Source of the DNA: Rheinheimera tangshanensis
GTDB taxonomy: Bacteria > Pseudomonadota > Gammaproteobacteria > Enterobacterales > Alteromonadaceae
Direction of reading: 5' to 3'
DNA length: 64,000 bases
Assembly (NCBI RefSeq): GCF_014645135.1
Contig: NZ_BMLH01000001.1
Coordinates: forward strand, 949,600-1,013,599
This document shows, one piece after another, positions 55,480 to 63,875 of this stretch. The notes below the pieces were generated by a model. The model saw only the letters and a program-made list of their open reading frames with translations. It was not told the origin of the DNA and ran no database searches. A program made the translations under genes and the position numbers. Positions within the stretch are counted from its first letter, which is position 1, and every line of letters starts with the position of its first letter.

Positions 55480-56157
55480 GTGCAAGACCAAGTAAAGCAA
55501 GCAGAGCCAACGCCAAGTTTGAAGAAGCTGAAAATTTTTACGTTCGTGTTTACCACGGCTTTTTGTATCTGGGTGCTGTTTTATCCACGTTATGACTCTA
55601 TGGAGCTGATTGCCGGGTTGCTGTTTTTCCCGGTTGCTGCGGTGCTTGCCTTTGCAAAACCGGAGGTTTTTGCACTCGATAAGCTTGAGCGAGCAACCAC
55701 AGGGGTGAACCTGATCCCTTATGTTATGTGGGTAGTAGGCTGTGTCACCTTAAGTCTGGTACTCCGTATCAGGTTCTCAAACGAAGTCTTTTTTCTGCCG
55801 TTTTTTGTGCCTATGGTTTTGCTTTCGTCCTACATCGTCTGGGTACTGGCGTATCGGTTAAGTTGGGCTTCTGTTGTTGTTTTAGGTGTGTTTTACACGC
55901 ACAGTCTGATTATTTTGAGTAACGAGCTAAGCCCGGCTGAAACTGAAGTTGTGATCAGCGGCCCTGTAGTAAGAAAGTATATAAGTAAAAAGCCTAAAGC
56001 CTATATGTTGGTGATGCAGTATAAAAAGGAAAAACGACATATTCAGGTAGGCGAGGGTACTTACGAACGCACCGAAAAAGGTGATTTAATATGTATTAAA
56101 GATAGAACAGGCTGGATTGGCCTAACCTCTGTTTGGTATGTGAAATGCCCTTCCTGA
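55480..56157 (+). CDS. Hypothetical membrane protein with C-terminal soluble domain
   Basis: About 225 residues: four or five hydrophobic segments (KIFTFVFTTAFCIWVLFY, ELIAGLLFFPVAAVLAFA, YVMWVVGCVTLSLVLRI, VFFLPFFVPMVLLSSYIVWVLAY, VVVLGVFYTHSLIILS), then a cytoplasmic or periplasmic beta domain of about 60 residues (EVVISGPVVRKYISKKPKAYML to GWIGLTSVWYVKCPS). AAGGA at 55,467-55,471 favours the GTG start at 55,480 over the upstream TTG. No family recognised. Same strand as the neighbouring island genes. Confidence 0.65.
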   Translation: MQDQVKQAEPTPSLKKLKIFTFVFTTAFCIWVLFYPRYDSMELIAGLLFFPVAAVLAFAKPEVFALDKLERATTGVNLIPYVMWVVGCVTLSLVLRIRFSNEVFFLPFFVPMVLLSSYIVWVLAYRLSWASVVVLGVFYTHSLIILSNELSPAETEVVISGPVVRKYISKKPKAYMLVMQYKKEKRHIQVGEGTYERTEKGDLICIKDRTGWIGLTSVWYVKCPS

Positions 56158-56315
56158 ATCGTTTATTCACTGGGGTAATGCTCGATTGAAGTTATTGTTG
56201 ATAAGGCTGGGGGCTTGGTTAAAAGTCCCTGATTGCCCTGAGATCGCACTTTTACCACTTTCCCGAAAACCCTACTAAGCTTAACTGATTGTTTTTTGTA
56301 CCAAAGGTAACAGTT

Positions 56316-57326
56316 ATGCTTGCATCAAAAGATCAGATCAAAGCCGACAGGCTACGAATGAATAACCCTTATGCTCATATGGATGAGGATGGCGGCTTTA
56401 GTGCTTTGCTGCCTGTTTATGAAGATAACGGGCATCAGGACCCTTATTTATCGCTCAACAACGGTGATAACTCGGATGAGGTTTGGGCAAAAGTGGATAT
56501 GTCGGCTCAGCCTGAAGCTGTGCTATCAAAGCCAGAAGCTGACGCTATTCACCCATTACAGCGTGGGCACCAGAACCCTTGTGCGCATAATCAGCATGAT
56601 GAACAACCACCAGTTCTGCAGTTTCCGGACATGCCAGCAGATAAACAGGGGCATATTGCTTTACAGCAAATAGCCAAAGCAGCCCGTCAGTTGGCGCATT
56701 CAACTTACATTGAGCGTGATAGCCTATGGCCTGAAGGTGTGCCAGAGGAACCGGTGCAGTTACTGAACCCGGAAAAAGCGTTTTATTTATTGGGTTACGC
56801 CTACCACGAAGTAGATACCTTGGGCGAAATAGAACCTGGTGTTGATGTGGCCGGTATTATCGATAAAGACAGGAAAGAAGTGTTTATCTCCAGGCGTTAC
56901 CCAGTTGCGGTGCGTAACTTTACCGCTGCTCATGAGCTTGGTCATGCCATCATGCATCAACAATCTGGCCTGCATCGTGACAAGCCTATTGATGGCAGTA
57001 CCGGAGGCCAAAGAGACTCTATCGAAAAAGAAGCCGACTATTTTGCTGCCTGTTTTTTAATGCCGGAAAAACTGGTATGTAGCGTTTTTAAACAGCGTTT
57101 TCCTGAGGAAGTGTTAAACCATGAGGTGTTGCGTGACTTGCTCAATCGTAAGAACGACAAGAAAACAGAAAAGCAGTTAAAAACGTCGCGTGGCTTGGCG
57201 CGGGCCTTAGCGGGTTTGGATAGCATCAACGGCCATGCCGTGCCGTCTTTGGCTGAGTACTTTAAAGTGTCGGTGGGCGCTATGGCATTTCGGCTGGAAC
57301 AGTTGGAGTTAGTGCCGGAGTATTAG
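56316..57326 (+). CDS. ImmA/IrrE family metallo-endopeptidase
   Basis: A 336-residue protein with a zinc peptidase domain: HELGH in FTAAHELGHAIMHQ at about residue 206, followed by EKEADYFAACFLMPEKLV where the Glu is the third metal ligand. The N-terminal 150 residues are acidic and poorly ordered. The C-terminal part (about 285-330) ends in a helix-turn-helix-like SLAEYFKVSVGAMAFRLEQLEL. ImmA/IrrE peptidases cleave repressors of mobile elements or stress regulators and are common in phage and ICE islands. No HTH repressor target gene is immediately adjacent. ATG at 56,316 is preferred over 56,289. Confidence 0.85.
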   Translation: MLASKDQIKADRLRMNNPYAHMDEDGGFSALLPVYEDNGHQDPYLSLNNGDNSDEVWAKVDMSAQPEAVLSKPEADAIHPLQRGHQNPCAHNQHDEQPPVLQFPDMPADKQGHIALQQIAKAARQLAHSTYIERDSLWPEGVPEEPVQLLNPEKAFYLLGYAYHEVDTLGEIEPGVDVAGIIDKDRKEVFISRRYPVAVRNFTAAHELGHAIMHQQSGLHRDKPIDGSTGGQRDSIEKEADYFAACFLMPEKLVCSVFKQRFPEEVLNHEVLRDLLNRKNDKKTEKQLKTSRGLARALAGLDSINGHAVPSLAEYFKVSVGAMAFRLEQLELVPEY

Positions 57327-57442
57327 GTGTAGGTGCAAAGCTTTGTCGTATATTTGGTGAGATACAGCAAAGCTCTGGCTTAAACCGAAAATAAAACCTA
57401 AAATAAGACCTATATTAAAGTCGACTCAAAGGTGGATCTCCC

Positions 57443-57697
57443 ATGGCAACTGTACACAGCATTCTGGCGGAACGAACCAGTAGTATTACAGAACTGAAAA
57501 AGAACCCTATGGCGGTAGTAGCGCAGGGTGAGGGTTTTCCTGTCGCTGTTCTTAGTCATAATCAGCCTGCTTTTTACTGCGTACCAGCCGCAGCTTATGA
57601 AGCGTTAATGGAGCGCCTGGAGGATTTAGAGCTGGCGGCTTTGGTTGCGGCAAGAGCTGATCAGCCGGAGGTTGAGGTCGATATTAATGACCTATAA
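57443..57697 (+). CDS. Type II antitoxin, Phd/YefM family
   Basis: An 84-residue antitoxin with an N-terminal DNA-binding and dimerisation domain (SITELKKNPMAVVAQGEGFPVAVLSHNQPAFYCVP, about residues 13-47) typical of Phd/YefM folds, and an acidic C-terminal toxin-binding tail (DQPEVEVDINDL). It overlaps the toxin start by 11 bases. The leader at 57,385-57,415 has tandem AAACCTAAAATA/AAGACCTATAT repeats that could be the autoregulatory operator. Confidence 0.88.
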   Translation: MATVHSILAERTSSITELKKNPMAVVAQGEGFPVAVLSHNQPAFYCVPAAAYEALMERLEDLELAALVAARADQPEVEVDINDL

Positions 57698-57971
57698 GCT
57701 GGTTTTTAAAGAAGAAGCTTTGAAAGAATGGAAAAAGCTGGAACCTTTGATCCGGGAACAATTTAAGAAAAAGTTGATAGAGCGCCTTGAGGCTCCTCAT
57801 ATTGAATCCGCTAAGCTTAGAGGCATGAAAGACTGTTACAAAATCAAGTTACAGAGCGCCGGTTACCGCCTTGTGTATCAGGTTCGGGATCTGGAGATTG
57901 TGGTCTCTGTTGTGGCTGTAGGGAAAAGAGATCGCAATCAGGTATACAAAGCTGCGTTATCCAGATTGTGA
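57687..57971 (+). CDS. Type II toxin, RelE/ParE superfamily
   Basis: A 94-residue RelE-fold toxin: YKLVFKEEALKEWKKLEPLIREQFKKKLIERLE at the start, IESAKLRGMKDCYKIKL, then the core strands YRLVYQVRDLEIVVSVVAVGKRDRNQVY, the standard RelE C-terminal pattern. RelE toxins are ribosome-dependent mRNA endonucleases. ATG at 57,687 lies inside the antitoxin's end (11-base overlap), so translation is coupled; an upstream in-frame start at 57,645 is less likely. Confidence 0.9.
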   Translation: MTYKLVFKEEALKEWKKLEPLIREQFKKKLIERLEAPHIESAKLRGMKDCYKIKLQSAGYRLVYQVRDLEIVVSVVAVGKRDRNQVYKAALSRL

Positions 57972-58496
57972 AGTTGTAGTTTTTTTAGCTTGCTGCTGTG
58001 TTGGAATTTTGGAGCTTGCTATCACTGGTATAGGGGCACTGCGAAAGGCCTGAGCTTATTCATGCTTTATTTAATAAGAGCAGGAGTTAACCTTAGGCTA
58101 TTCGCTACTCATAACATGAATAAAAGATGCGGGCACAACTCCTTGATTTTCCAAACTTATCTCATTTGGGCCTGGATCTTAGGAGTATGGGAAGTACAGC
58201 TGATTGGCCACTCAACTGGCAATAAAAAACCCCTAAGCAGTTCAGTCACCGAAGTGGCGTCACCGATAGGGGCCGTGTTGCCGGGAACTGTAGTTCCGGC
58301 TGTTTCGTTAGTCAATAAAATAGTTTTAGCTTGTGTTCATTCAAACCACTGCTTGAGTTTGACTTCGTGTTTCTACTTACCGTAATGGTAACTTCGCTGT
58401 TTTCAGCAACCATTCCAGCATTTGCTCTCAACAAAACGGGGCAGGTGATTTTAGTGGTATCAAGTCACCCATCAGGTAGCTAAAAAGGAGAGTTGT
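57972..58496. other. Gene-poor stretch with strong hairpins in the island
   Basis: 525 bases between the toxin gene and the mqsA-like gene. A 131-codon frame (57,990-58,385) has no plausible product or ribosome binding site. A minus-strand terminator-like hairpin (58,230-58,272) and a second perfect hairpin, GCCGGGAACT/AGTTCCGGC (58,280-58,300), lie close together. An mqsR toxin gene expected ahead of mqsA is not visible. Confidence 0.5.
58224..58272 (-). terminator. Terminator-like hairpin on the minus strand
   Basis: Read on the minus strand: CCCCTA ... TAGGGG followed by a run of six T. The stem encloses an internal CGGTGACG/CACTTCGGTGAC arrangement. No minus-strand gene lies upstream of it here, so it may end a small RNA or be a remnant. 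Confidence 0.5.
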
Positions 58497-58931
58497 ATGC
58501 AAGGTAAAGATCTTTGCCCTTTATGTGGCGAAGGATATTTAGCACATCAGCGTGGCTCTTTGCTTGTTGACTATAAAGGGCAAACTGCAGCTATCGTCAG
58601 CCATTTCTCTGTGTGTGATCACTGTGGTTCAGAGCAGGCAGACGCTGCTCAGTTGCGTGATAACAAGCGCGCTATGGTTGCTTTTAAAAAGCAAGTGGAC
58701 GGTTTTTTAACTGGCGCTGAGGTAAAAGCAATTCGCGAGCAACTTGGTATTACTCAGGCGCAGGCTGCCAGAGTCTTTGGTGGCGGCCCGGTCGCTTTTG
58801 CGAAGTATGAAGCCGATGATGTAACCCAATCTGAGGCAATGGATAAATTGATACGGCTTTCAGCCAGTTCAGTGGATGCTTTTCATATTCTGGCTGAACA
58901 GGTTTGCTTAGTTCAAACTTCTGAAATTTAA
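58497..58931 (+). CDS. MqsA-like zinc-finger/HTH antitoxin, orphan
   Basis: A 144-residue protein: N-terminal zinc finger with CPLC (residues 7-10) and CDHC (40-43), and a C-terminal helix-turn-helix (TGAEVKAIREQLGITQAQAARVFGGGPVAF, about 72-100), the layout of MqsA/YgiT antitoxins. In TA loci the MqsR toxin gene (about 98 codons) precedes it. None is visible in the 525 bases upstream, so the antitoxin is solitary. AAGGAG precedes the ATG. It ends the accessory island. Confidence 0.85.
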   Translation: MQGKDLCPLCGEGYLAHQRGSLLVDYKGQTAAIVSHFSVCDHCGSEQADAAQLRDNKRAMVAFKKQVDGFLTGAEVKAIREQLGITQAQAARVFGGGPVAFAKYEADDVTQSEAMDKLIRLSASSVDAFHILAEQVCLVQTSEI

Positions 58932-59237
58932 CTTTGTTTTGTTGATGTATCACAATGAAGGTCAGTTATTTAGTCTTCAAATCTGCCAACATCCTTCTTC
59001 ATCACTCATAAACAGAGTGACCTTCTCCCTGAAATGCATTAAAACCTATAAATGGCACGATGCGAAAACCTATGGATGATAAAACACTAAAACCCGGTGA
59101 TTAATCCTTAGAACTGTTGCCCTAAGGTTGACTGCGTGCAGTAGTTGCTTTTTGTATTTTATTTTGTGCACTAATAGCTTAATGCACAAAATATTGGTCA
59201 TAAACTTGAGTTGTTAACTGCCGCATTCAACCAATTA
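58932..59237. other. Intergenic region at the right edge of the island
   Basis: 306 AT-rich bases without recognisable gene, repeat or terminator between the mqsA-like gene and the convergent mesD. Nothing further could be supported. Confidence 0.4.
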
Positions 59238-60278
59238 CTACCTCGCCGCCAGCTCCCTGCGCACTATCTCTGCTCCTGCTGCTAAGGCATTGAGTTTGCC
59301 TCGTGCTATATGGCGCGGTAAGGGGGCCATGCCGCAGTTGGTGCATGGGTAGAGGTGATGCGCGTCGACAAACTTTAGTGCCTGGCGCAGCGTGGCTGCC
59401 ACTTCGTCCGGGGTTTCAATGTTGTGGCTGGCGACATCTATAGCGCCGACCATGACTTTTTTGCCGCGGATCAGTTCCAACAGCTCCATAGGCACCCGTG
59501 AGTTGTGGCATTCCAAGGACACAATATCGATGCTGGATTGTCGCAGCTTCGGAAATACCGCTTCGTACTGACGCCACTCGCTGCCCAGCGTTTGTTTCCA
59601 ATCGGTATTGGCTTTAATGCCATAGCCGTAGCAAATATGCACTGCGGTTTCGCATTTAAGCTGTTTCAGGCCGTCGGCGGCTTGTTCTAAAGCGGCAATA
59701 CCCCAGTCGTTTACTTCGTCAAAAAACACATTAAAAGCGGGCTCATCAAACTGGATAATGTCGACACCGGCTTCCACCAGCTCTTTGGCTTCCTGATTCA
59801 GAATTTTGGCAAACTCAAAGGCCAGCTTTTCGCGGCTTTTGTAATGCGCGTCGTACAGGGTGTCAATCATGGTCATAGGGCCTGGCAGCGCCCATTTAAT
59901 TGGCTGTGTGGTTTGCTGACGTAAAAATTTGGCGTCTTCGACAAAGACTGGTTTTTGTCGGCTGACAGGGCCAACCACTGTTGGTACGCTGGCGTCGTAT
60001 CTGTTGCGAATACGCACTGTTTCACGTTTTTGAAAATCTACGCCGTCCAGATGCTCGATAAAAGTGGTGACAAAGTGTTGGCGCGATTGTTCGCCGTCAC
60101 TGACGATATCAATGCCAGCCTGTTGTTGTTCCTGCAGCGATAAACGCAAAGCATCCTGTTTGCCGTCTGTTAATTCCTCGCCCTGCAATTTCCACGGCGA
60201 CCATAAAGTTTCAGGTTGGGCCAGCCATGAAGGTTTAGGTAAGCTGCCTGCTGTTGACGTTGGAAGTAATTTGTTCAT
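59238..60278 (-). CDS. Cobalamin-independent methionine synthase, MesD type (core MetE)
   Basis: A 346-residue MetE-like catalytic domain lacking the N-terminal half of classical MetE. Zinc-site and substrate regions: HICYGYG (His, Cys), IVSLECHNSRVP (Glu), and CTNCGMAPL (the zinc Cys near residue 318); the N terminus is TAGSLPKPSWL and an internal DGEQSRQHF follows. Pairing with a DUF1852 gene identifies the MesD-MesX type, which works with MesX and oxygen and does not use methyl-folate in the usual way (published family knowledge). It is downstream of mesX, so the two are probably one operon, controlled by the MetJ-type operator upstream. Confidence 0.88.
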   Translation of the reverse strand: MNKLLPTSTAGSLPKPSWLAQPETLWSPWKLQGEELTDGKQDALRLSLQEQQQAGIDIVSDGEQSRQHFVTTFIEHLDGVDFQKRETVRIRNRYDASVPTVVGPVSRQKPVFVEDAKFLRQQTTQPIKWALPGPMTMIDTLYDAHYKSREKLAFEFAKILNQEAKELVEAGVDIIQFDEPAFNVFFDEVNDWGIAALEQAADGLKQLKCETAVHICYGYGIKANTDWKQTLGSEWRQYEAVFPKLRQSSIDIVSLECHNSRVPMELLELIRGKKVMVGAIDVASHNIETPDEVAATLRQALKFVDAHHLYPCTNCGMAPLPRHIARGKLNALAAGAEIVRRELAAR

Positions 60279-60318
60279 GAATGTATTGCTCGCTCGTTCA
60301 ATGAAAGATGGTATTTAT

Positions 60319-60369
60319 CGCTGCGCTGCCTTTAACGCTGCGCTGCCTTTAACGCTGCGCTGTTTTTAA
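60319..60369. repeat. 17-bp tandem repeat, three copies
   Basis: CGCTGCGCTGCCTTTAA at 60,319-60,335 and 60,336-60,352, and a third copy with CGCTGCGCTGTTTTTAA at 60,353-60,369. The array straddles the 3' end of mesX (stop at 60,349-60,351) and the gap before mesD. Confidence 0.92.
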
Positions 60370-61353
60370 AGCTGAGCCTTGCTCCAGCACTCGGCTTAAC
60401 AGCGCTTGGTGCGGCTTTATAAAATGCTCTTGGGCAAACTTGCCTTGTTCTACTGCTAAGCGGCTGCGCTCTGCTCTGTCGTAGACAATGTCTGTTAAGG
60501 CGTGATCAGGATTCTTTAAGTTTGGCTGATAACGCTCACCGGCCGCGTTATAGGCGTTGTAAATTTCTGGCCGGTAGATTTTTTGGAAGCTTTCCATGGT
60601 GCTGATGGTGCTCGCCAACTCCAGGTTGCTGTAGTCGTTCAGTAAATCGCCAAAGAAGTAAAAAGCCAAAGGCGCAGCACTGCCAGCAGGCATAAAGTAA
60701 CGCACCTCTAAGCCCATTTTTTTGAAGTATTGCTCTGTTAATGAGGTTTCATTTGGCTGGTATTCCACCCCTAACACCGGGTGTTGATTGCTGGTGCGCT
60801 GGTAGGTTTTGTTGTCGGATACGCTCAGGCAAATCACAGGTTTTTTGTGAAAGTGCTGCTGATAAGTTTCTGAATTGACAAATAATTGGAAGAGTTTGCC
60901 ATGCAAATCACCAAACTGCTCCGGAATACTAAAAGCTGGCTGGTTTTTGTTATGTTCCAGCAGCACCACGCTAAAATCATAATCCCGCACATAAGAAGAA
61001 AAGTTATTACCGACTATGCCTTCAATGCGCTGGTTAGTTTTGTGGTCGAGAATAGTGGTTTTTAATACTTCGATGGCCGGAAACTGCTGATCATGGTTCG
61101 TGCTGGCGCCCTCTATTTGAATAGTCACAGAGATAATATCCAGTTGTAGCGAATAGCGGTTTGAGTCTGGGTTATCCCAAAACACCAGGCTATTAAAACG
61201 CTGGTTGATCATCGCCAGAGTGTTACGCAAATTCTGCTGACGGCGCTCACCACGAGCCAGGTTGGCAAAGTTGGTGGTGATACGGGTGTTGTTGGCTGGT
61301 TGATAATTTTCATCAAAACCAATGCTGTGAATGCTGAATTTGAAGTTGCTCAT
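60349..61353 (-). CDS. MesX-type protein, DUF1852 (partner of MesD)
   Basis: A 334-residue cytoplasmic protein of the DUF1852 family, the putative oxygenase required for MesD methionine synthase activity. Family-type segments: FKFSIHSIGFDENYQPANNTRITTNFANLARG (about 3-34), NRYSLQLDIISV (about 64-75), FPAIEVLKTTILDHKTNQRIEGIVGNNFSSYVRDYDFS (about 90-127) and DALTDIVYDRAERSRLAVEQGKF near the C terminus. It precedes mesD. The last codons lie inside the 17-bp tandem repeat. A tandem MetJ-box operator lies about 40 bases upstream. Confidence 0.88.
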   Translation of the reverse strand: MSNFKFSIHSIGFDENYQPANNTRITTNFANLARGERRQQNLRNTLAMINQRFNSLVFWDNPDSNRYSLQLDIISVTIQIEGASTNHDQQFPAIEVLKTTILDHKTNQRIEGIVGNNFSSYVRDYDFSVVLLEHNKNQPAFSIPEQFGDLHGKLFQLFVNSETYQQHFHKKPVICLSVSDNKTYQRTSNQHPVLGVEYQPNETSLTEQYFKKMGLEVRYFMPAGSAAPLAFYFFGDLLNDYSNLELASTISTMESFQKIYRPEIYNAYNAAGERYQPNLKNPDHALTDIVYDRAERSRLAVEQGKFAQEHFIKPHQALLSRVLEQGSALKTAQR

Positions 61354-61658
61354 CGTCTTTGCTCTCTCATGCGCTGTTTTGTGTCACAAATATCCATTAA
61401 GAAGTCTGGACGTCTAAAGTTTGTGTGTCAGTTATACGCTGATAACAGCACAAAGAACAGTGGTTTTATTTCATCTGCACTATGAAAGATCTTCATGTTG
61501 GGCTGAGGCGCTTGATGAGGAGGCCAACTTGAACCAGGGGAATTCTTACTGTTTGCCCTTGCTGCAAAACTTTTTAGTACTGTTTTTCTCGCAAGATTGA
61601 TTCAATGTCACAGAAACAGCGTAGATTAAAACCTGTTTAAAGAGGGTGTAGCTAAGGT
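61354..61658. other. Divergent intergenic region with MetJ-box operator
   Basis: 305 bases between mesX (-) and the capsule-like gene (+). It contains the tandem MetJ boxes described separately; the rest shows no gene or clear repeat. Confidence 0.5.
61392..61423. promoter_or_regulatory. Tandem MetJ boxes upstream of mesX-mesD
   Basis: Adjacent 8-mers AGAAGTCT (61,400-61,407) and GGACGTCT (61,408-61,415), 6/8 and 7/8 to the MetJ consensus AGACGTCT, with poorer boxes on either side (ATCCATTA and AAAGTTTG). Tandem head-to-tail boxes are the normal MetJ operator. They lie about 40 bases before the mesX start, so methionine repression of the operon is expected. Confidence 0.75.
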
Positions 61659-62618
61659 ATGTCGGGCAAGATGGTTCAATCTGACGCAAGTTCCAGTGAT
61701 GACAGTACAGTGTTAGCGGGTGTTTCTGCCTGTAACAGCGCCTTTTATCAAACTCAGCCAGACCAGGCTTATGTGGTTCTGTTTACCTTAAATCCAGTGG
61801 AGCAAGTACCGATCTGGTTAGCGGCGCTTGCCGACTGGTTTGGGCGATATTCTATTAGTCTGGTGTATCGGCATCCATTGCAGTCGCTGCCATTGGAGTT
61901 TTTTCAGCGAAGTTTGGGTACTTTATTGTGGAGTGGTTCAGTACCAGAGTTTGAGCCTTTAAAACGATTTTTACAGGCCAATGCTTTGAAGTTTAGCTTT
62001 GTGGAATGTGGCTTTTTCCCTCAAACGCAGCATGTATATTTTGACAGACAGGGGATTAACGTCGATTCCAGTCTGGCGATGGATCCGCTGAACTGGTTGC
62101 CAAAGGACATCGGGCCAATTCTGCGGAGCAAACGTCATGAGTTTTTCCGGAACGTACCGACTTATTCTGAGCAGCAAGACTATATTTTTGTGCCTTTGCA
62201 GTTAGCTCAGGATTCAAATGTGCAGTTGAATTCAAGGTTTGTGAATGGCATGCAAGAGTTTATTCACTACGTCGAGTCTTTGTATCCGCATGACACTTTG
62301 GTATTCAAACGCCATCCACGTGACAGCAGCAGGTATCAGCTCCGTTCCAGAGGTAGCCACTGGTCTGCGGATTGTTCACGAGCTCTGATCAAAGGAGCTA
62401 AAAAGGTGCATGGCATCAACTCTACCGTATTGTTTGAAGCTGAGCTGTATGGCACACAAACCATCATTGAAGGTGATTGTTTGTTAACCCGCCATGCGGA
62501 TAAAAAATCTGAATTACTCAGTGCGCTGATGTTGTGGCAATTTGATGTGCAGCAACAGGATTTTTGTGTGAGAAAGATTGCCCAGCGCAGTTACCTGGCG
62601 CTGGAGCCTTACCTTTGA
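61659..62618 (+). CDS. Capsule polysaccharide synthesis-like protein
   Basis: A 319-residue protein with no signal peptide. The C-terminal half resembles KpsS/KpsC-type capsule Kdo-transferases: YIFVPLQLAQDSNVQ (about residues 178-192), the FKRHPRDSSRY block (about 222-232) and the signature GINSTVLFEAELYGTQTIIEGD (about 246-267). The N-terminal half may be a degenerate sugar-binding Rossmann half. No export or polymer genes flank it, so it is likely a stand-alone glycosyltransferase-like protein. Acceptor unknown. Confidence 0.65.
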   Translation: MSGKMVQSDASSSDDSTVLAGVSACNSAFYQTQPDQAYVVLFTLNPVEQVPIWLAALADWFGRYSISLVYRHPLQSLPLEFFQRSLGTLLWSGSVPEFEPLKRFLQANALKFSFVECGFFPQTQHVYFDRQGINVDSSLAMDPLNWLPKDIGPILRSKRHEFFRNVPTYSEQQDYIFVPLQLAQDSNVQLNSRFVNGMQEFIHYVESLYPHDTLVFKRHPRDSSRYQLRSRGSHWSADCSRALIKGAKKVHGINSTVLFEAELYGTQTIIEGDCLLTRHADKKSELLSALMLWQFDVQQQDFCVRKIAQRSYLALEPYL

Positions 62619-62648
62619 GTATTACAACAAGCCAAAGATTGTTTGGCA

Positions 62649-63875
62649 CTAATACTGAATGACTTTAGCCACACCACGGGAACGCGGATCGGCGGCTGCT
62701 TTGACTGTTGTGGCTGTGACTTGTATCGCTTGCACATCACCTAAATTCCAGCCTTGGGTATGCAGCTTGTAACCTTTTTTCTTCAGCTGTTGTTGCACTT
62801 CTGCTGATAGTGGGCTGTATGGCTCCATGGTGATCTGATCTTTGGGCAATAACTGGTGATGAAAACGTGCGGCGGCCACGGCCTGTTGCAACGGCATATC
62901 GAAGTCGAACAGGTTGGTGATCACCTGGAAAATAGAGGTGATGATGGTGGAGCCTCCTGGCGTGCCAACCACCAGTTCGACCTGATTGTCTTTGACCAAC
63001 AGGCTGGGCGTCATGGAAGATAACATGCGTTTACCCGGGGCTATGGCATTGGCATCGTTGCCTACTACGCCAAATACATTGGGCACACCGGGTTTGGCAG
63101 AAAAGTCGTCCATTTCGTTATTCAGTAAAAAACCTGCACCTTGCACAACCACGCCGCTGCCAAAATCCAGGTTCAGCGTGTAGGTGTTGGAGACCGCATT
63201 GCCGTGCTTATCCAGAATAGAAAAGTGCGTGGTGTGATAACCCTCCAGGCCGGGTTTAATGGCTTTGGTGGCCGAGATGTTAAGTGGGTTGATCTCTTTA
63301 GCGCGTTGGTCGAGGTAGTTGCTGTCGAGCAATTGCTGTTGCGGCACTTTGACAAAACCAGGGTCGCCTAAATACTCTGCCCGGTCAGCATAAACCCGTT
63401 TTTCCAGCTCTGCGATTAAGTGCACATACTGACTACTGTTGTGCGTTACTCCGTGAAAGTCGCTGCTGCGGCGCTGCTTTAAGCCTAATAATTGTGCCAG
63501 CGCTATGCCACCAGAACTTGGCGGCGGGGCGCTGATGAGTTGTTTATCCTGCCATGGTGTGACTAAGGCCTCACGCCAGCCGGCGCGATAGGCGGCTAAA
63601 TCTTCCATAGTGATAAGGCCTTTGCCCCGCTGCATTTCTGCCACCAGAAGCTGTGCGGTTTTGCCTTGGTAAAAATCATTTGGGCCTTGTGCGGCTATGC
63701 GTTTTAAGGTGTCAGCCAGTTCGGGTTGTTTAAAGTTTTCGCCCGCTTTCATTGCGCCAAAATACTGCGCAAAGTTAGTTTTACCCTCCAGTTGCTGCAG
63801 TAAATCAGCGCGGTACTGGTACTGATTTTCCGCTACGATAAAACCTGTTTCAGCGTAATGAATAGCCGGAGCTAC
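62649..63875 (-). pseudogene. ggt: Gamma-glutamyltransferase, 5'-truncated by IS66 insertion
   Basis: The visible 409 codons are the C-terminal two thirds of a gamma-glutamyltranspeptidase. The self-processing site with the catalytic Thr is in GYHTTHFSILDKHGNAVSNTYTL, followed by FLLNNEMDDFS, LSSMTPSLLV and the GTPGGSTIITSIFQ binding loop. Normal enzymes are about 550-580 aa; the signal peptide and the first roughly 150 residues are missing. The coding frame is interrupted at 63,876, where the left end of an IS66-type element begins; the ATG at 63,887 belongs to the IS. The rest of the gene must lie beyond the element, outside the window. Confidence 0.85.

Noticed and set aside
58086..58100. 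MqsA operator (TAACCTTAGGCTA)
   Set aside because: Only a loose match to the AACCT-n-AGGTT palindrome, with wrong spacing and about 400 bases from mqsA.
57990..58385. 131-codon plus-strand frame as a gene
   Set aside because: No ribosome binding site, odd amino-acid mix and it crosses two strong hairpins.
48480..58960. Prophage
   Set aside because: No capsid, terminase, tail, integrase or lysis genes; the ImmA/IrrE peptidase and toxin pairs alone do not make a prophage.
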